DNA of 64,000 nt from positions 496,001-560,000 of the forward strand of contig JAJTUP010000008.1 of assembly GCA_021399435.1 (NCBI GenBank). The letters run 5' to 3'. The translations under genes were made by a program, and so were the position numbers. Shown one piece after another: positions 11,497-22,454 of this stretch; position 1 is the stretch's first letter, and each line of letters opens with the position of its first letter. The notes beneath the pieces are model-generated. The model had not been told where the DNA came from and made no database searches. It saw only the letters and a program-made list of their open reading frames with translations. This DNA is from Diaporthe sp. PMI_573 (lineage: Eukaryota; Ascomycota; Sordariomycetes; Diaporthales; Diaporthaceae).

Positions 11497-12147
11497 CTAA
11501 TCTATCTTCGGCAGCAGTACTGGGTCTCTGCCAGTCTTTATGACATCCTCGAGCATCTCAATCCGATCCTGGCCCCAGAATGGCTCCCCTTTGTACACAT
11601 AGACCGGTGCACCAAAATACCGCTCAGCCTCAGCTTCCTTCGTCAACGCTTTCTCTTTGGTCACCAGCCCATCCTCTGATTCCGCTCTCTTCAGCAGTCT
11701 AGCACCATCGAGCCCAGCGGCATCTGCCAACCGGCGAATTGTTTCCCGGTCGGCAATGTCCCCCTCGTTCGCCCACACAGTCTCGAGACCCTTCCTCGCG
11801 AACTCCTGCACAGCATCACTGTCGTAGCCGTCCTCTTCGATAGCAGCCAGTAAGACTCTGTGGGCGAGGGACGGATCTGCCGGGTAGAACTTGGGGAACT
11901 TGACGAGGGGAATTTCTCTGATCTTGCGCCAGCGCTCCATCTCGAGAAGCCTGTACGCCTGTCTCTGCGGCGCGCGCTGCTTGACTGGCAGCCCGCCGGA
12001 GACGGAGAAAATGTGCAGCAGGTCAACGGGCTTGTAGATGATCTGGGCATTGTGCTGCTGCGCGAGGGTCTTCAGGCGCTGGCTGCCGATATAGGACCAA
12101 AGTGAAATGAAGGAGAAGTAATACTCGATTACTGGGCGAGAAGCCAT
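11497..12147 (-). CDS. 2-hydroxychromene-2-carboxylate isomerase / DsbA-like thioredoxin-fold protein
   Basis: I start at the ATG at 12147 (MASRPVIEYYFSFISLW); the frame continues upstream without a better start. The product has 216 aa, the usual size of the family. It shows the HCCA-isomerase (GST-kappa-like) pattern: an N-terminal FxFISxWSY segment with the serine that activates glutathione in bacterial homologues, IYKPVDL, KFPKFYPADP, a helical insert, and a C-terminal FGAPVYVYKGEPFWGQDR loop. Bacterial members isomerise a ring-opening intermediate of naphthalene degradation using glutathione. The true substrate here is unknown. Its neighbours (monooxygenase, transporter, dioxygenase) suggest work on an aromatic or similar small molecule, which is inference. 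Confidence 0.85.
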   Translation of the reverse strand: MASRPVIEYYFSFISLWSYIGSQRLKTLAQQHNAQIIYKPVDLLHIFSVSGGLPVKQRAPQRQAYRLLEMERWRKIREIPLVKFPKFYPADPSLAHRVLLAAIEEDGYDSDAVQEFARKGLETVWANEGDIADRETIRRLADAAGLDGARLLKRAESEDGLVTKEKALTKEAEAERYFGAPVYVYKGEPFWGQDRIEMLEDVIKTGRDPVLLPKID

Positions 12148-12651
12148 GGCGTAGGCGGAATGGGAAAAGACTTGGAAATTAGAATAGATCTGGGTGTCTC
12201 CATGGGCTCGGATCACACAGATGCTGGGTCTTCGATACTTTATATTCAAGCCCGGGGCTTGGGGAGGGGCAGTATGTGGGTTACCGATTTCATGGGTCGA
12301 TGGCGTGATCACCAGAAGTGCCTCATTGGCTATGCGGGATACTCTTTCAATTGCAGATTTCTGTGAGATAATATACCAAATGAAATCCTCGCCTATCGAG
12401 GACGTCTCGGGCCCCAATGGTCAAACCGGCCTCTTTCCCGTCTCGCTACTGGTCAATCCTGGCAGAAACTTCTAGTGCAGCTAGATATCAACAGTTTCCA
12501 ACCAGAGCAGACACTAGTTGTATCTCAGAAACAACCTGCAATCCATTTAATGCTGTATATTTTCTAATCTATATAGCTAGAACAAAACCAGGCGCCCAGT
12601 CAGTCATCAATGATGTTCTAGTCTACTCAAGTACTCTAATTCAGCACGAAT
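12148..12651. other. Intergenic between isomerase and monooxygenase
   Basis: About 500 bp with no gene. It should carry the promoter of the isomerase gene and the 3' UTR of the monooxygenase gene, both on the minus strand. Confidence 0.6.
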
Positions 12652-14275
12652 TTAATGTTTTGCTGCATCTCTTGCAGCAGCCTCTTGCCACCACTTGATC
12701 CTCTTCCTCACAAATTCCCAGAATTCATCTGCCCAAGCCGGATCGTACTTGGGTAACACTCTCCCCAACGTTCCTTCAGCCGGATCTCCAGCGAGGGCCC
12801 TGTAAGCTTCAAAATGTTCTTCAAAATCCGGCATTAGAGTCCAGAACGGCGCACCCTCTCCCTTCAATGCCAGCCGGTCCTGTTCCCATTTCTCCATCTC
12901 TTCCCGTGGCGGAAGTTTTGCGTGGCCAGCGAGGACCCGTGCGGCTGCCACGGCCTGCCACTCGTAGATACGAATGCCGAAACCGCCAGCGACCTAGAAA
13001 TAACAAGCCAATTCAGGTCATGGACAAAAATTCAAAAGGGGTTACTCAAGCAAGAACACTTACCATGCCGATGAAAGCTAGGCTAGGGTTGTCTGTCTTG
13101 AAGACATGTTGATACAGCCCGGGTATCCTTTTGTTCACGCCCTTCAGGTCCGGCAGGAAAGGCACGCTGAAGTCGTACCCGGTAGCGAAGAGCACCATAT
13201 CCACGTTGTCGATCCATGAACCATCTGAGAATGTGATGCGCCCGGAATCAGGGCTGAAGGACTTGATTTGCGGTTTGACCACAATGTCCGGGTGCGTGAA
13301 AGCTGCTTTGGTGAACACGGCATTGGGTTTCCGTAGGGATGAGATGACGGGCAATTTTGAAACGAGCCGGATATCGTGGAGCGCGTCGAAGGCGGATATC
13401 GAGCCCCCTACCACCACAACTCTCTGGCAAAGTCTTGTCAATTGTGAGATCCCGAAAATATTTGTGGCTCTTTCTCACCTTGTCTCTATATTCTTCTACA
13501 TTGCGGTAGTGCTTGCTATGCTGTACCCTGCCGGGGAACGTCTCATCAAACTCCAGCAAGCCTGGGATGTCTGGTATGTATGGTCGGTAGAAGTGGCCGG
13601 AGGCAACAACCAACGTGTCAAACTTCTCCTGCCACCAGTAGTCCCTCTCCTGGCCCGGCTGCTCCTTTCGCAGGGTCAGTTTCCACTCTGCGCTCTTTTG
13701 GTCGTACTCCGTCAGCTCAACCGTGGTGTTGAACTGAATGAGCCCATGGGACTTGCCACGTATGAGCACACCCTCAATCCACTCCCGAATCAATTCACGG
13801 TGACGAAAAGGTGAAGATGGGCCATATTTAGCCAAAGACCGCTCCGAGATTATTTCTGGTATGGGTTCTTGCGAGAAACACATAACACCAGGGGGCAGGT
13901 TGCTGTGCAGGTGCTCGTGTGCCCCAGAGTCCCAATATCGGGCCTGATGGGAGTTGGCCGTCTCATCACGAAGAGTCTCACATGGGAATGTGGACGGTAT
14001 CTGCGGCGCTACCGTCTTCTGTTCCACCAGAAGTCTAAGCGATGGTATACCCGGCTGCAAATCAGGGTCGTAGAGCCTGATGTATGTGAAGTCTTAGCCC
14101 GGCAAGGTTCGGAGAAGATACGAGGCGAGGAAACATACCAAGTTCCGCCCACAGCGTTGCGACGCTCAAATACGCGGATTGTATCGAAAGCTTGTTCTTT
14201 GACAAGAGCATCTGTGGCAATTGCGCCTGCTGGACCTGCGCCAATCACGGCCACACGGCGTTTCGATATTGCCAT
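12652..14275 (-). CDS. Flavin-containing monooxygenase (FMO family)
   Basis: Four exons, 14275-14139, 14076-13479, 13423-13064 and 12993-12652, give 478 aa. Introns of 62, 55 and 70 nt have GTATGT, GTGAGA and GTAAGT donors. Residues ~8-15 form the FAD-binding GAGPAGA motif, followed by FERRNAVGGTW. The FMO signature FPGRVQHSKHY lies at ~226-236, the NADPH-binding VVVVGGSIS at ~247-255, and the ATGYD motif at ~325-329. All hallmarks of class B FMOs are intact. Such enzymes insert one oxygen into N, S or carbonyl groups using NADPH. The gene sits between a thioredoxin-fold isomerase and an MFS transporter on the same strand, and all four neighbouring genes look metabolic. Substrate unknown. Confidence 0.92.
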
Positions 14276-14908
14276 GGTGGTAGCTGTATGTGTTTCTACC
14301 TAGCTACCATACGATGTCCACGTCAAGGCGCAGCATGTCACCAACGCAGATACTCCAACAAGTCGCTTTCGTTAGTCTCTCTTTGCCTGGCCTTGGTATT
14401 TCATGTCAGGAATTTTCAAACCCCGAATGTGGACTCATACACAGATTCTCTGAATCATGTGTGGGGGTTCCTGATAGGGGTGGTGCCACCGTGGGGAAGC
14501 TAGGCAATGTGGTCACTTATAGCCCCGAAGACGCCATCTCGAGCTAGGATATCCGGCATATGCAAGATACAGAAGCGGATTGATATCCAATACCCGCGTA
14601 GAGTTTTTCTTTTTTAAAAAAAACGGACAGGTCGAAATGCTGTGATAGCGTGTTCGAGATCCTTCGAGCCCATTAAGAATTTTGGATCGAGCATTGAAAA
14701 ACGTGGCATTATCAAGATTGTTCTCAAGTTGGAGGTTGGAGAAGCGAGGAATCGACAGTAGCGCATAGCGTTGAAGGGATAGCATTTCAAAGGTGGTCAA
14801 TTATAATACCGCACACATTGAGGCGCCGCTATGAGGTGTATATACTTATGGACTATGTCCATGGGATTTAAGTTTGTACAATAGCGAGGAATATCTCTCG
14901 AATGCCCT
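14276..14908. other. Intergenic between monooxygenase and transporter
   Basis: No gene seen. It separates two minus-strand genes and should hold the promoter of the monooxygenase gene. Confidence 0.6.
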
Positions 14909-16694
14909 CTAAAGGACGTATCTGAAGTATGAGTTCTCCTTGTCCGTTAGATCTTTGAAAGCTAATCTATCTCGTTCACTTTCATCCAGGCCCAGGGCAT
15001 CCCGCCTTTTATTCTCTCGGTGTAGGATGAAATAGAGTGCAGAGGCAGAGACAGTGGTAATGCAATAGCTACTCGTCCGGTTAAAAAGGTCACTCAGTGT
15101 GTAAACTGGCCTTGTACATACCAAATGGTCAAACCTGTCCACAGCTCGGGATAGTGCTGGCTCTTAGTCTGGCTCTTCACCATCTGGGGCCCAATTATGT
15201 TTCCGACACAGTAAGCGACGAAGACGGCGGATGCTGTGAAGCTTTTCTTCGTCTGGCCCGCCACATTACCCGCCGCGAGGGTAATAATTAAACCGACGAC
15301 TGGCCCGAAGAAACCGATGATTGAGTATCCCACAACCGGGGCAGCTGGACGGTATCCCCATTCCGACTTCCAGATGATGATAAAGCCTGCGATGACAGGG
15401 AGGCAGCAGGTTATCAGAAGTGGGATTCGGATGTTGCGGCGGGAGCATATCCAGCCTGTCACAGTGATGCCGACTGCGCTGATGGCACCGAGTGGGAATT
15501 GAAACAAGATACTCTCAAGGGAGGAATAGCCGAACGTGGACACGATGAGGGGCCCGAAGCCAGACACAGCTCCGTTCACCGTATATCTAAAGCAGCCATT
15601 AGCTTGGAGACCTTGAGGATGACTGGGCAAATAACCCGGGGTGGCGGAAAACTGACGCAGCAGCCATCATCACAACGAGGAGCCAGATCTTCACATCTAG
15701 AAACGCCTCCTTAACCTGCGCGCCCTTGATCGTCTGGTTTCTGACGCCAGTCTGGCCCGCACGCAGCCTCTCGACGGCAACAAGACGCTCCTCAGGCGTC
15801 AAAAACCACGCGTCCAGGGGAGAATTCGGCAATGCAAAGCACCAGAGTCCGAACAAGAACGTCAGCGCGCCGGCGAAGATGTAGAGATACTGCCACGGTT
15901 TGAGAGCGCCGTCGATCTGTGCAAACCCGTAGTTGAGACCACCGCCGATGATTGTGAACCAGCCTGTACCGGAGAACCACCAGCTTTGTCGCAGGGCTTG
16001 TTCAGGCTGCGTGTAATACCCACTGACGGTGATCATGAAGGCTGTAGGAACTATGGACTCGGTGAATCCTAATCCACACTTGTTAGCTTGGAACTCCCAG
16101 AAACTCGACAGGATGAAGTTCGTTTTGTGGCCATACCGAGGAAGAAGCGCTGTACGAGGAGACCCTGCCAAGTTGTGACTCCAGCAGTGGCGGCACAGAT
16201 CACAGCCCAGAGCATGACGGCAGGACCGAGTATGTAACGGTTATTGAAACGCTGCAAGACGTAGGTCATGGGATAGGAGCCGACCAGCTGGCCGAAGTAG
16301 AAGATAGACGTGGCCCAGCTGAGCCTCGTGGTGTCTACCTTGGGCGGGCTGACCGATGTATCCGTCACCGAGAGGTGGAGGTCAGCCGTCATGCCGAAGA
16401 GCGCTGCGCTCCCCAGAATAGCCTTGTCGTAGTAAACCAGACCATATCCTGCATGCCATCATCAATGACTGTCCGAGTCGTTCGCAGTATAATCTTGGCG
16501 AGCTTACCGATAACCATAGCCGGCATAAGGAAGAGGTCGATCTTCCTCAGGACGCGCTTCTCCACCCTGGGGTCGATTGGCCTCGCTTCTTCTCCAACCA
16601 AGTCCATCGTCGGCGTCGCGATGCTGGCTACTTCCTTCGATGTACTGGAGTTGGCCATCGCGGCGTCATTCTCACAGACTGGTGATGCGGTCAT
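14909..16694 (-). CDS. MFS transporter, anion:cation symporter (Dal5/allantoate permease-like) family
   Basis: Five exons, 16694-16508, 16448-16137, 16068-15657, 15586-15122 and 15068-14909, give 511 aa. Phases agree at all four introns; the last acceptor could instead be three bases earlier. The ~60-residue cytosolic N-terminus ends in DPRVEKRVLRKIDLFLMP, the classic lead-in to TM1 in this family. The later segments include ATSIFYFGQLVGSYPMTYVL, a central loop with PEERLVAVERLRAGQTG, and HRENKRRDAL near the C-terminus, all typical of fungal Dal5-like symporters. Known members carry allantoate, nicotinate, thiamine or small carboxylates with protons. The gene is divergent from a 2-oxoglutarate dioxygenase and adjacent to an FMO, so it probably imports or exports that pathway's substrate. 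Confidence 0.9.
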
Positions 16695-17515
16695 GTTGAA
16701 AATTTTGAGCAGTGCTGGTGTTGATTGGCTGGTAGCTTCCACTCTACCCGCGATGACTTATACAGGCCTCGAGCAGTGCCGGCCTCGGGACGATTTTGAA
16801 CTCCCTCAGCTTTGATAATTGAGAGCGAGCCGCCTATGTTTCGCGTCACGGTAGGAGCCAGGACCGAAGTCGCTGTAGTGATTAGTCGAGAGTGATCGTC
16901 GGTGGGTTCTTAACCGACATCTGGGATCGGCCCTGGACACCACACATGAATCCAAGCCACTAGGCATGGCCTATCCGCAGCAAATTGATCCTTCGGCTTT
17001 CAATGTGCTAGAAGACCAGCAATGGCTCGAAATCATTTCGTTCAAGTTCTCCTGGAAAAAGGCACAAGTCCACTACAAGGAATTGTGGATCATGACAGCG
17101 ATGGTGTATTACCAGGGTGCCTATCACGTATTAGCTAGCCTCTACTTGGAGTCTTGATATCAGCATCCTACATGCGGGATCAAATCCCGACGGTTCGGTT
17201 GCGAGACTGTTATTGATCGGTAAATAGTGAGTGCCGATGACAACGATTTCGAGCAGATACTTCTGCACCAAATCCGGCCCGATAAGCTGCCATTGTCATC
17301 AGATATTCACAGGTGGAGAAATGGCGATATTTCCACATCGCATCACCTCATCCACAATATCAGATCGTTTATTTGCTGTAACCTAAGCAGTATGGTTGGT
17401 CTTTTTCAGAGAGTAAAGGTAGTAGAAGCTTTAAGGTGTAGAGTGGACAACATCTCGAGACATCCATTAATCACGCTGCATCCAGCAACTTGATCGTGTC
17501 GTCGCTTTTGCAACC
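16695..17515. promoter_or_regulatory. Shared divergent promoter region, transporter / dioxygenase
   Basis: About 820 bp separates the starts of the minus-strand MFS transporter and the plus-strand dioxygenase. No gene lies inside. The short frame at 16966-17157 has no family pattern. A shared intergenic region allows joint control, but I cannot name a binding site. Confidence 0.45.
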
Positions 17516-18850
17516 ATGTCTACAATTACAGAAACAGTCACACTGCCATATGTGCAAGCACCCGAGACATCCGTAGACCTGGACTGGGCCGATCTCGCGA
17601 CTCTAGACCTGTCCAAGTTTGACCAGCCGGGTGGGAAGCAAGAACTAGCCACGACCTTGTCCAGAGCTTTAGAAGACATAGGCAGGTTCAATTCAAGAAA
17701 CACACAAATCCATCCTTTCCTCTCGTCTCATTTTCATTAGATACGACAGATATCTAACCAAAAACACAGGCTTCTTCTACGTCTCCAACCATGGCTTTAC
17801 ACCAGCCGAGATCGATACTCAATTCGCCCTCGCGCACTCGGTCCTCTCCCTCCCAGACTCATCCAAGGCACCCTACCGCGCCGCCCTCGAGCAGGGCGAC
17901 TACAACGGCTGGAAGCCCGCAGGGACGCGCAACCTCATCCCCGGCGTGAGGGACAACTTCGAGATCTACAACATCCCCAAGTTCATCCCCTCGCACGCGA
18001 GTCGGCTCCATCCGGACGTCGTGAGGCAGCACTGGGCCACGATCAAGTCCTTCTCGGAGCGCGTCCATGAGCTGATCGTAAAGAAACTCCTGGTCGTATT
18101 TGCAGTGGTGCTGGGGCTCGAAGACGAGGAGTGGTTCTTGAAGAGGCACCGGTATGAGGAGGAGAGTGGGGACCACCTGCGGTACATGAAGTATCACGCG
18201 AGGAGCGAGGAGGAGAACCAGAAGCTGGGTGGTGTGTGGCTCAAGGGGTACGTTTTCCCCAGAAGGAACCCACTCGGCCACCGATTCATGAGGTATTGAC
18301 ACACGCTGCCCGGCAGACACTCAGACATGGGAAGCCTGACGCTCTTGTTTCGCCAACCGGTTGCCGCGCTGCAGGTCTTGACTAAAGATGGGACGTGGAG
18401 ATGGGTCAGGCCGCAGACGGATGCATTGACTGTCAATATTGCTGATGCGCTTCAGTTTCTCACAGGTCAGTTCAAGAAATCACGACCGTGGTAACGAAGA
18501 ACGCAGCCACGACTGACATGTACGCAGGTGGCTACCTCAAATCCAGCATACACAGGGTTGTCGCACCGCCAAGGGACCAAGCCCACATCAACCGTCTTGG
18601 GGTGTTGTACATGGTGAGAATTGAGGACAACACGGATCTAGTCCCCATACAGGAGTCGCCAGTACTTCAGGAGCGTGGCCTGTTGGGGGACAAGATCCTG
18701 GGCAACGATGGCCGGCCCGTCAAAGCTGGCGAGTGGGTCAAGAACAGGGTTATCAAGAATCTCGGCGAGTCGAGGGATGAAGAGCGTGGTGATAATGAAG
18801 TTTCGGACGTAGAGGTTATCAAGGGCGTTAAAGTACAATATTTCAACTGA
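17516..18850 (+). CDS. 2-oxoglutarate/Fe(II)-dependent dioxygenase (isopenicillin N synthase-like)
   Basis: Four exons, 17516-17681, 17770-18247, 18317-18465 and 18528-18850, encode 371 aa. Intron 1 appears to use a GC donor (ATAG|GCAGGT); the GT four bases later would break the frame. Introns 2 and 3 are GTACGT and GTCAGT. The N-terminal DIOX_N part reads DIGFFYVSNHGF. The catalytic part carries the iron ligands in HSDMGSLTLLF and SSIHRVV. The usual 2-oxoglutarate-binding RxS is replaced by RLG in NRLGVLYMVR. The long, charged C-terminal part ends in KVQYFN. Members hydroxylate, desaturate or cyclise small molecules. It lies head to head with the MFS transporter and probably belongs to the same pathway. 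Confidence 0.9.
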
Positions 18851-20536
18851 TGCAGCCCAAGTCATGGATACAGGTGTTATCTTGACAAGAGCCATACTCT
18901 AAATCCTGGAAATTCTAAGTGCGCTCTAAGATCCATATATCGTCGTGGGCTACGGACGTGGACTTCCAGACATCTGTGAGATGGCACCTCGCGAGCTATT
19001 CAACATTCCTTTTTCTTTTGCCTGCTGGATCAGGTTGAAGGCGCGCCCCAATCTCCAGCATCGGTTCATTGAAAACCAAGGAAATTATTTCAATTACAAG
19101 CCACCCCCACCCCCCACACCTCCTTCTTGATAAGGTGTTTCATTGGTAGTCCTCTAAAAAGAAAAAGTACTTCCAGTTTAAAGTCAATCAGAGTGAGACC
19201 ATATCGGCACCGCGTGAATGGTGCACCAGTAATGCCATATCGAGAGGGCGCTTACAAAAGCTGTGCTACACACAGCACTACGGCTGCGGGTACGTCCAGC
19301 TTAAGTGGGCGAGCAGGGGCAGCCCTGCTACTCTGTTTATCTCTCCGCGTCTACCTCAATTCAGCTCGAGACTCTCTCCCTTGACCCAAACCAATCTACC
19401 TCCTACCAGGCCCGAGTGTCCCCAATCCGCCAGTTACTGCGCGACAAGACGAGCAGATACGAAGACGGGCTGACGACGATGGCTCTCCGTGGGCAGAGGG
19501 CTGCGTTGACGTCGGCCATGGCAGTGGGCCCGGTTTTCTCGAGTCACTGCCGGGCGTCATTGGCTCTGGGTAAACTTACACTGATGGGTAACGTTTTCTC
19601 TTTCCAGTCAATCTTGCCCTTTCAGCCGACACTTTATTGCTCCTTTCACTGCACAGCGCTGCTTGTCTCCCCTTGTTCCCGGGGAGATCTACCGATCCCA
19701 GCCGTTGCGGTCACCACGATCAACGATCAACCCGCAGCGTTCCACCTTGCACGATCCACCACCATTTATGGGGGGGGGCACAGATGTGCTGGCGGCCGAG
19801 ACCATGAAACTCGGTGATGGCCTCAAGTGTGGCTGCCTGGCTTCAGGGCTAACTCACCTAGCTGACTACTGGCTCGCTGGCTACTGGCCACCCAGCGTTG
19901 GGTCGACTGCTTCCTGTCCCGCAGCTTCCCGCGCTGCACATCCCAGTCCACCGCCCCCGATGTCGGCCAAGTCGGCCGGGCCACGGCCCACGGGGGCGCA
20001 GGAGCAGTAACTGGATGGCGTAGGATCTGAGGAACAGCCCCAGAACCCCCAGGTGCAAGGTGCACATGGTCAGGTCCTCGTGGTGCACAAGAGAGAGACA
20101 AAGTCGCCCCACCACTGCTGAAGATATCTATCTATCTAATCGACAAGTCACATCGGTACTTGTTGTTGCGTCCGCATGCACGCGAGATTTGCTTTCCTAC
20201 CCCACGAGATCTGAAGCTTTTCTTTCCAGGGTCCGTTTGGATGCGCGCATTTTCGTCTTCCCTGACATAGTCTTGAAACCCCATTTCTTCCTCGGCTTGC
20301 TTGGCTACTACAGTATTTCTCGTTGCTTGACTCATCTCAACTTCACCGTACCTTGACCTCCAAGCGTCATCCATTTGTCTCACTTTCTATCAACCAATCT
20401 TTTTTTTTTGGCTGCTGACAGCACATATAAACTTACGATATTGCCTTCTGCAGCATCTTCAGCGCCGACTGCTGCTCTGACGCCCACCGCCAGCTTTCCT
20501 CGCCAGCTGCAGCCTCACATACACACTTATCGCGCA
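18851..20536. other. Intergenic, upstream of alanine aminotransferase
   Basis: No gene recognised. It includes a short (ATCT)n run near 20127 and a T-rich tract at 20401-20410. The frame of the aminotransferase stays open upstream of its ATG to about 20375 but without an ATG. Confidence 0.5.
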
Positions 20537-22104
20537 ATGTCGTCCACACCGGCAGGGAGGCTGAATATCAACAACGTCAACCCTCACGTCAGGGAGGCCA
20601 AGTACGCCGTCCGTGGCGAGCTCGCCGTCAAGTCCGAGGAGTACCGTGCCAAGCTCGCAAGGGGCGACACCGACCTCCCGTTCAAGCAGGTCATCTCCGC
20701 CAACATCGGCAACCCCCAGCAGCTCGACCAGAAGCCCATCACCTTCTTCAGACAGGTCCTGAGTCTGCTTGAGAACCCCCTGCTTCTGCAGCACGAGGAT
20801 GTTCTCGTGAACCAGCTCGGCTATAAGACCGATGTCATCGAGAGGGCCAAGTGGCTGCTGAGCAAGGCTGGATCGGTCGGAGCATACAGCGCTAGCAACG
20901 GCGTCCCCGCCATCAGGCAGAGCGTTGCTGACTTTCTCGAGAGTGAGTTTCCCCTTAGACCCGAAGAAAGCAAGGGTAGATGTACAGCTGCAGTTACCGT
21001 GGATTGGGCTGCTGTGAATGAGGCTACATTGGACGAGGCTGACCTGCCGCAGGACGAGATGGCTTCCCAGCCAATGAGGCTGACATCTACCTCTCGGGTG
21101 GTGCCTCTTCCGGCGTCAACACCCTCCTGCACATTCTCTGTGAGGGCCCCAACACAGGTGTCTTGGTGCCCATCCCCCAGTACCCTCTGTACACTGCTTC
21201 CCTCGCCGTCCTGAACGCCAAATGTGTTCCCTACTACCTTGATGAGTCCCATAACTGGGGCACCGATGTTTCGGCTATCAAGACGGCCTGCGCGGAGGCA
21301 AAGGCGAAGGGTGTCGACGTTCGCGCCATTGTCATCATCAACCCAGGCAACCCCACCGGCGCCAGCTTGTCCGAGGACGACATCCGCAGCGTCCTCGACT
21401 TCGCGCGCGAGGAGAAGCTGGTCGTCATGGCCGATGAGGTGTACCAGACCAACGTGTTCGTCGGAAAGTTCGTCTCCTTCAAGAAGGTCCTCAGGGCGCT
21501 GCAGAAGGAGAACCCCGGCAAGTACGACGGCGTCGAGCTCGCCTCCCTGCAGTCCGTCTCGAAGGGCATGGTAGGCGAGTGTGGCCACCGCGGCGGCTAC
21601 TTCGAGCTGGTGGGCTTCGACCCCAAGGTCCAGGCCGAGATCTACAAGTTCGTGTCCATCACCCTGTGCGCCCCCGTCATCGCGCAGTGCCTGGTCGAGC
21701 TCATGGTCAACCCGCCCAAGCCCGGCGACCCGAGCCACGAGCTGTACGACAGGGAGTACAACGGCATCTTCAACAACCTCAAGGAGCGCGCGAACGCCCT
21801 GTGGCGCGCCTTCGAGAAGATGGAGGGCGTCGAGTGCGGAGAGCCCCAGGGCAGCATGTACCTGTTCCCCACCGTCAAGATCCCGGCCAAGGCCATCGAG
21901 GCGGCAAAGGCCGAGGGCCGCGCAGCCGACGAGTTCTACTGCCTGAGGCTGCTCGAGGCCACGGGCGTCTGTCTCGTCCCCGGCAGCGGCTTCGGCCAGA
22001 AGGAGGGCACGCTGCACTTCCGGACGACTTTCCTCGCCCCCGGCACGGAGTGGGTCGGGTCGATTGTCAAGTTCCACGAGGACTTTATGAACAAGTACAG
22101 ATAG
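20537..22104 (+). CDS. alt1: Alanine aminotransferase (PLP-dependent, class I/II)
   Basis: Exon 1 (20537-20942) and exon 2 (21053-22104) are joined across a GTGAGT...GCAG intron of 110 nt, phase 1, giving LERRDGFPANEADIYLSGG at the junction and 485 aa in total. The family pattern is clear: INxxNPHVREAKYAVRGELA at the N-terminus, SGGASSGVNTLLHILC, IPQYPLYTA, IINPGNPTGASL, the DEVYQTNVF loop, and the PLP lysine in SVSKGMVGECGHRGGYFE. It interconverts alanine plus 2-oxoglutarate and pyruvate plus glutamate. The chosen ATG matches the usual cytosolic start. An open, Ser/Ala-rich stretch upstream could hint at a mitochondrial form, but it lacks an ATG. Very strong codon bias (GC-ending codons) suggests high expression. 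Confidence 0.95.
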
Positions 22105-22454
22105 ACAGGTTCGCATGTGAAAATGGACGGAGAGGCTAACAAATGGCTCCACTCAATTGTGTAGATCTGAGAGGGTTTGGACATGGCATGGCGTTGGCCT
22201 TTTTGGTTGCAAACCGCGATGTTTTCATGACAGTGCTGCATCATAGATAAGTACATGACGGAAATATAACAAAAGATTCCCACCTCAGTTCGGATGACCT
22301 TTGCCTGAATGCCCCATAAGTCATTTCATTTATGCCTAGGTATCATTACATACAGTGTGGCTTGGGCACATGGCCCAGCACCCCGTCAATGTGTCTTGCC
22401 ACCATCGCCGCCCTCCCATTCCTGAGTCTATGGATTTTGCGCCTCGATGCGTGT
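22105..22454. other. Short intergenic gap between converging genes
   Basis: About 350 bp holding the 3' ends of the aminotransferase (+) and rpn7 (-). No gene. Confidence 0.7.

Noticed and set aside
17165..17200. tRNA-like arm (GCGGG-loop-CCCG)
   Set aside because: The 5' part gives no acceptor, D or anticodon stem that would complete a tRNA.
20821..22152. 443-aa minus-strand frame opposite alanine aminotransferase
   Set aside because: It is the antisense of a strongly codon-biased real gene; Leu/Val/Asp/Gly-rich shadow composition and no domain.
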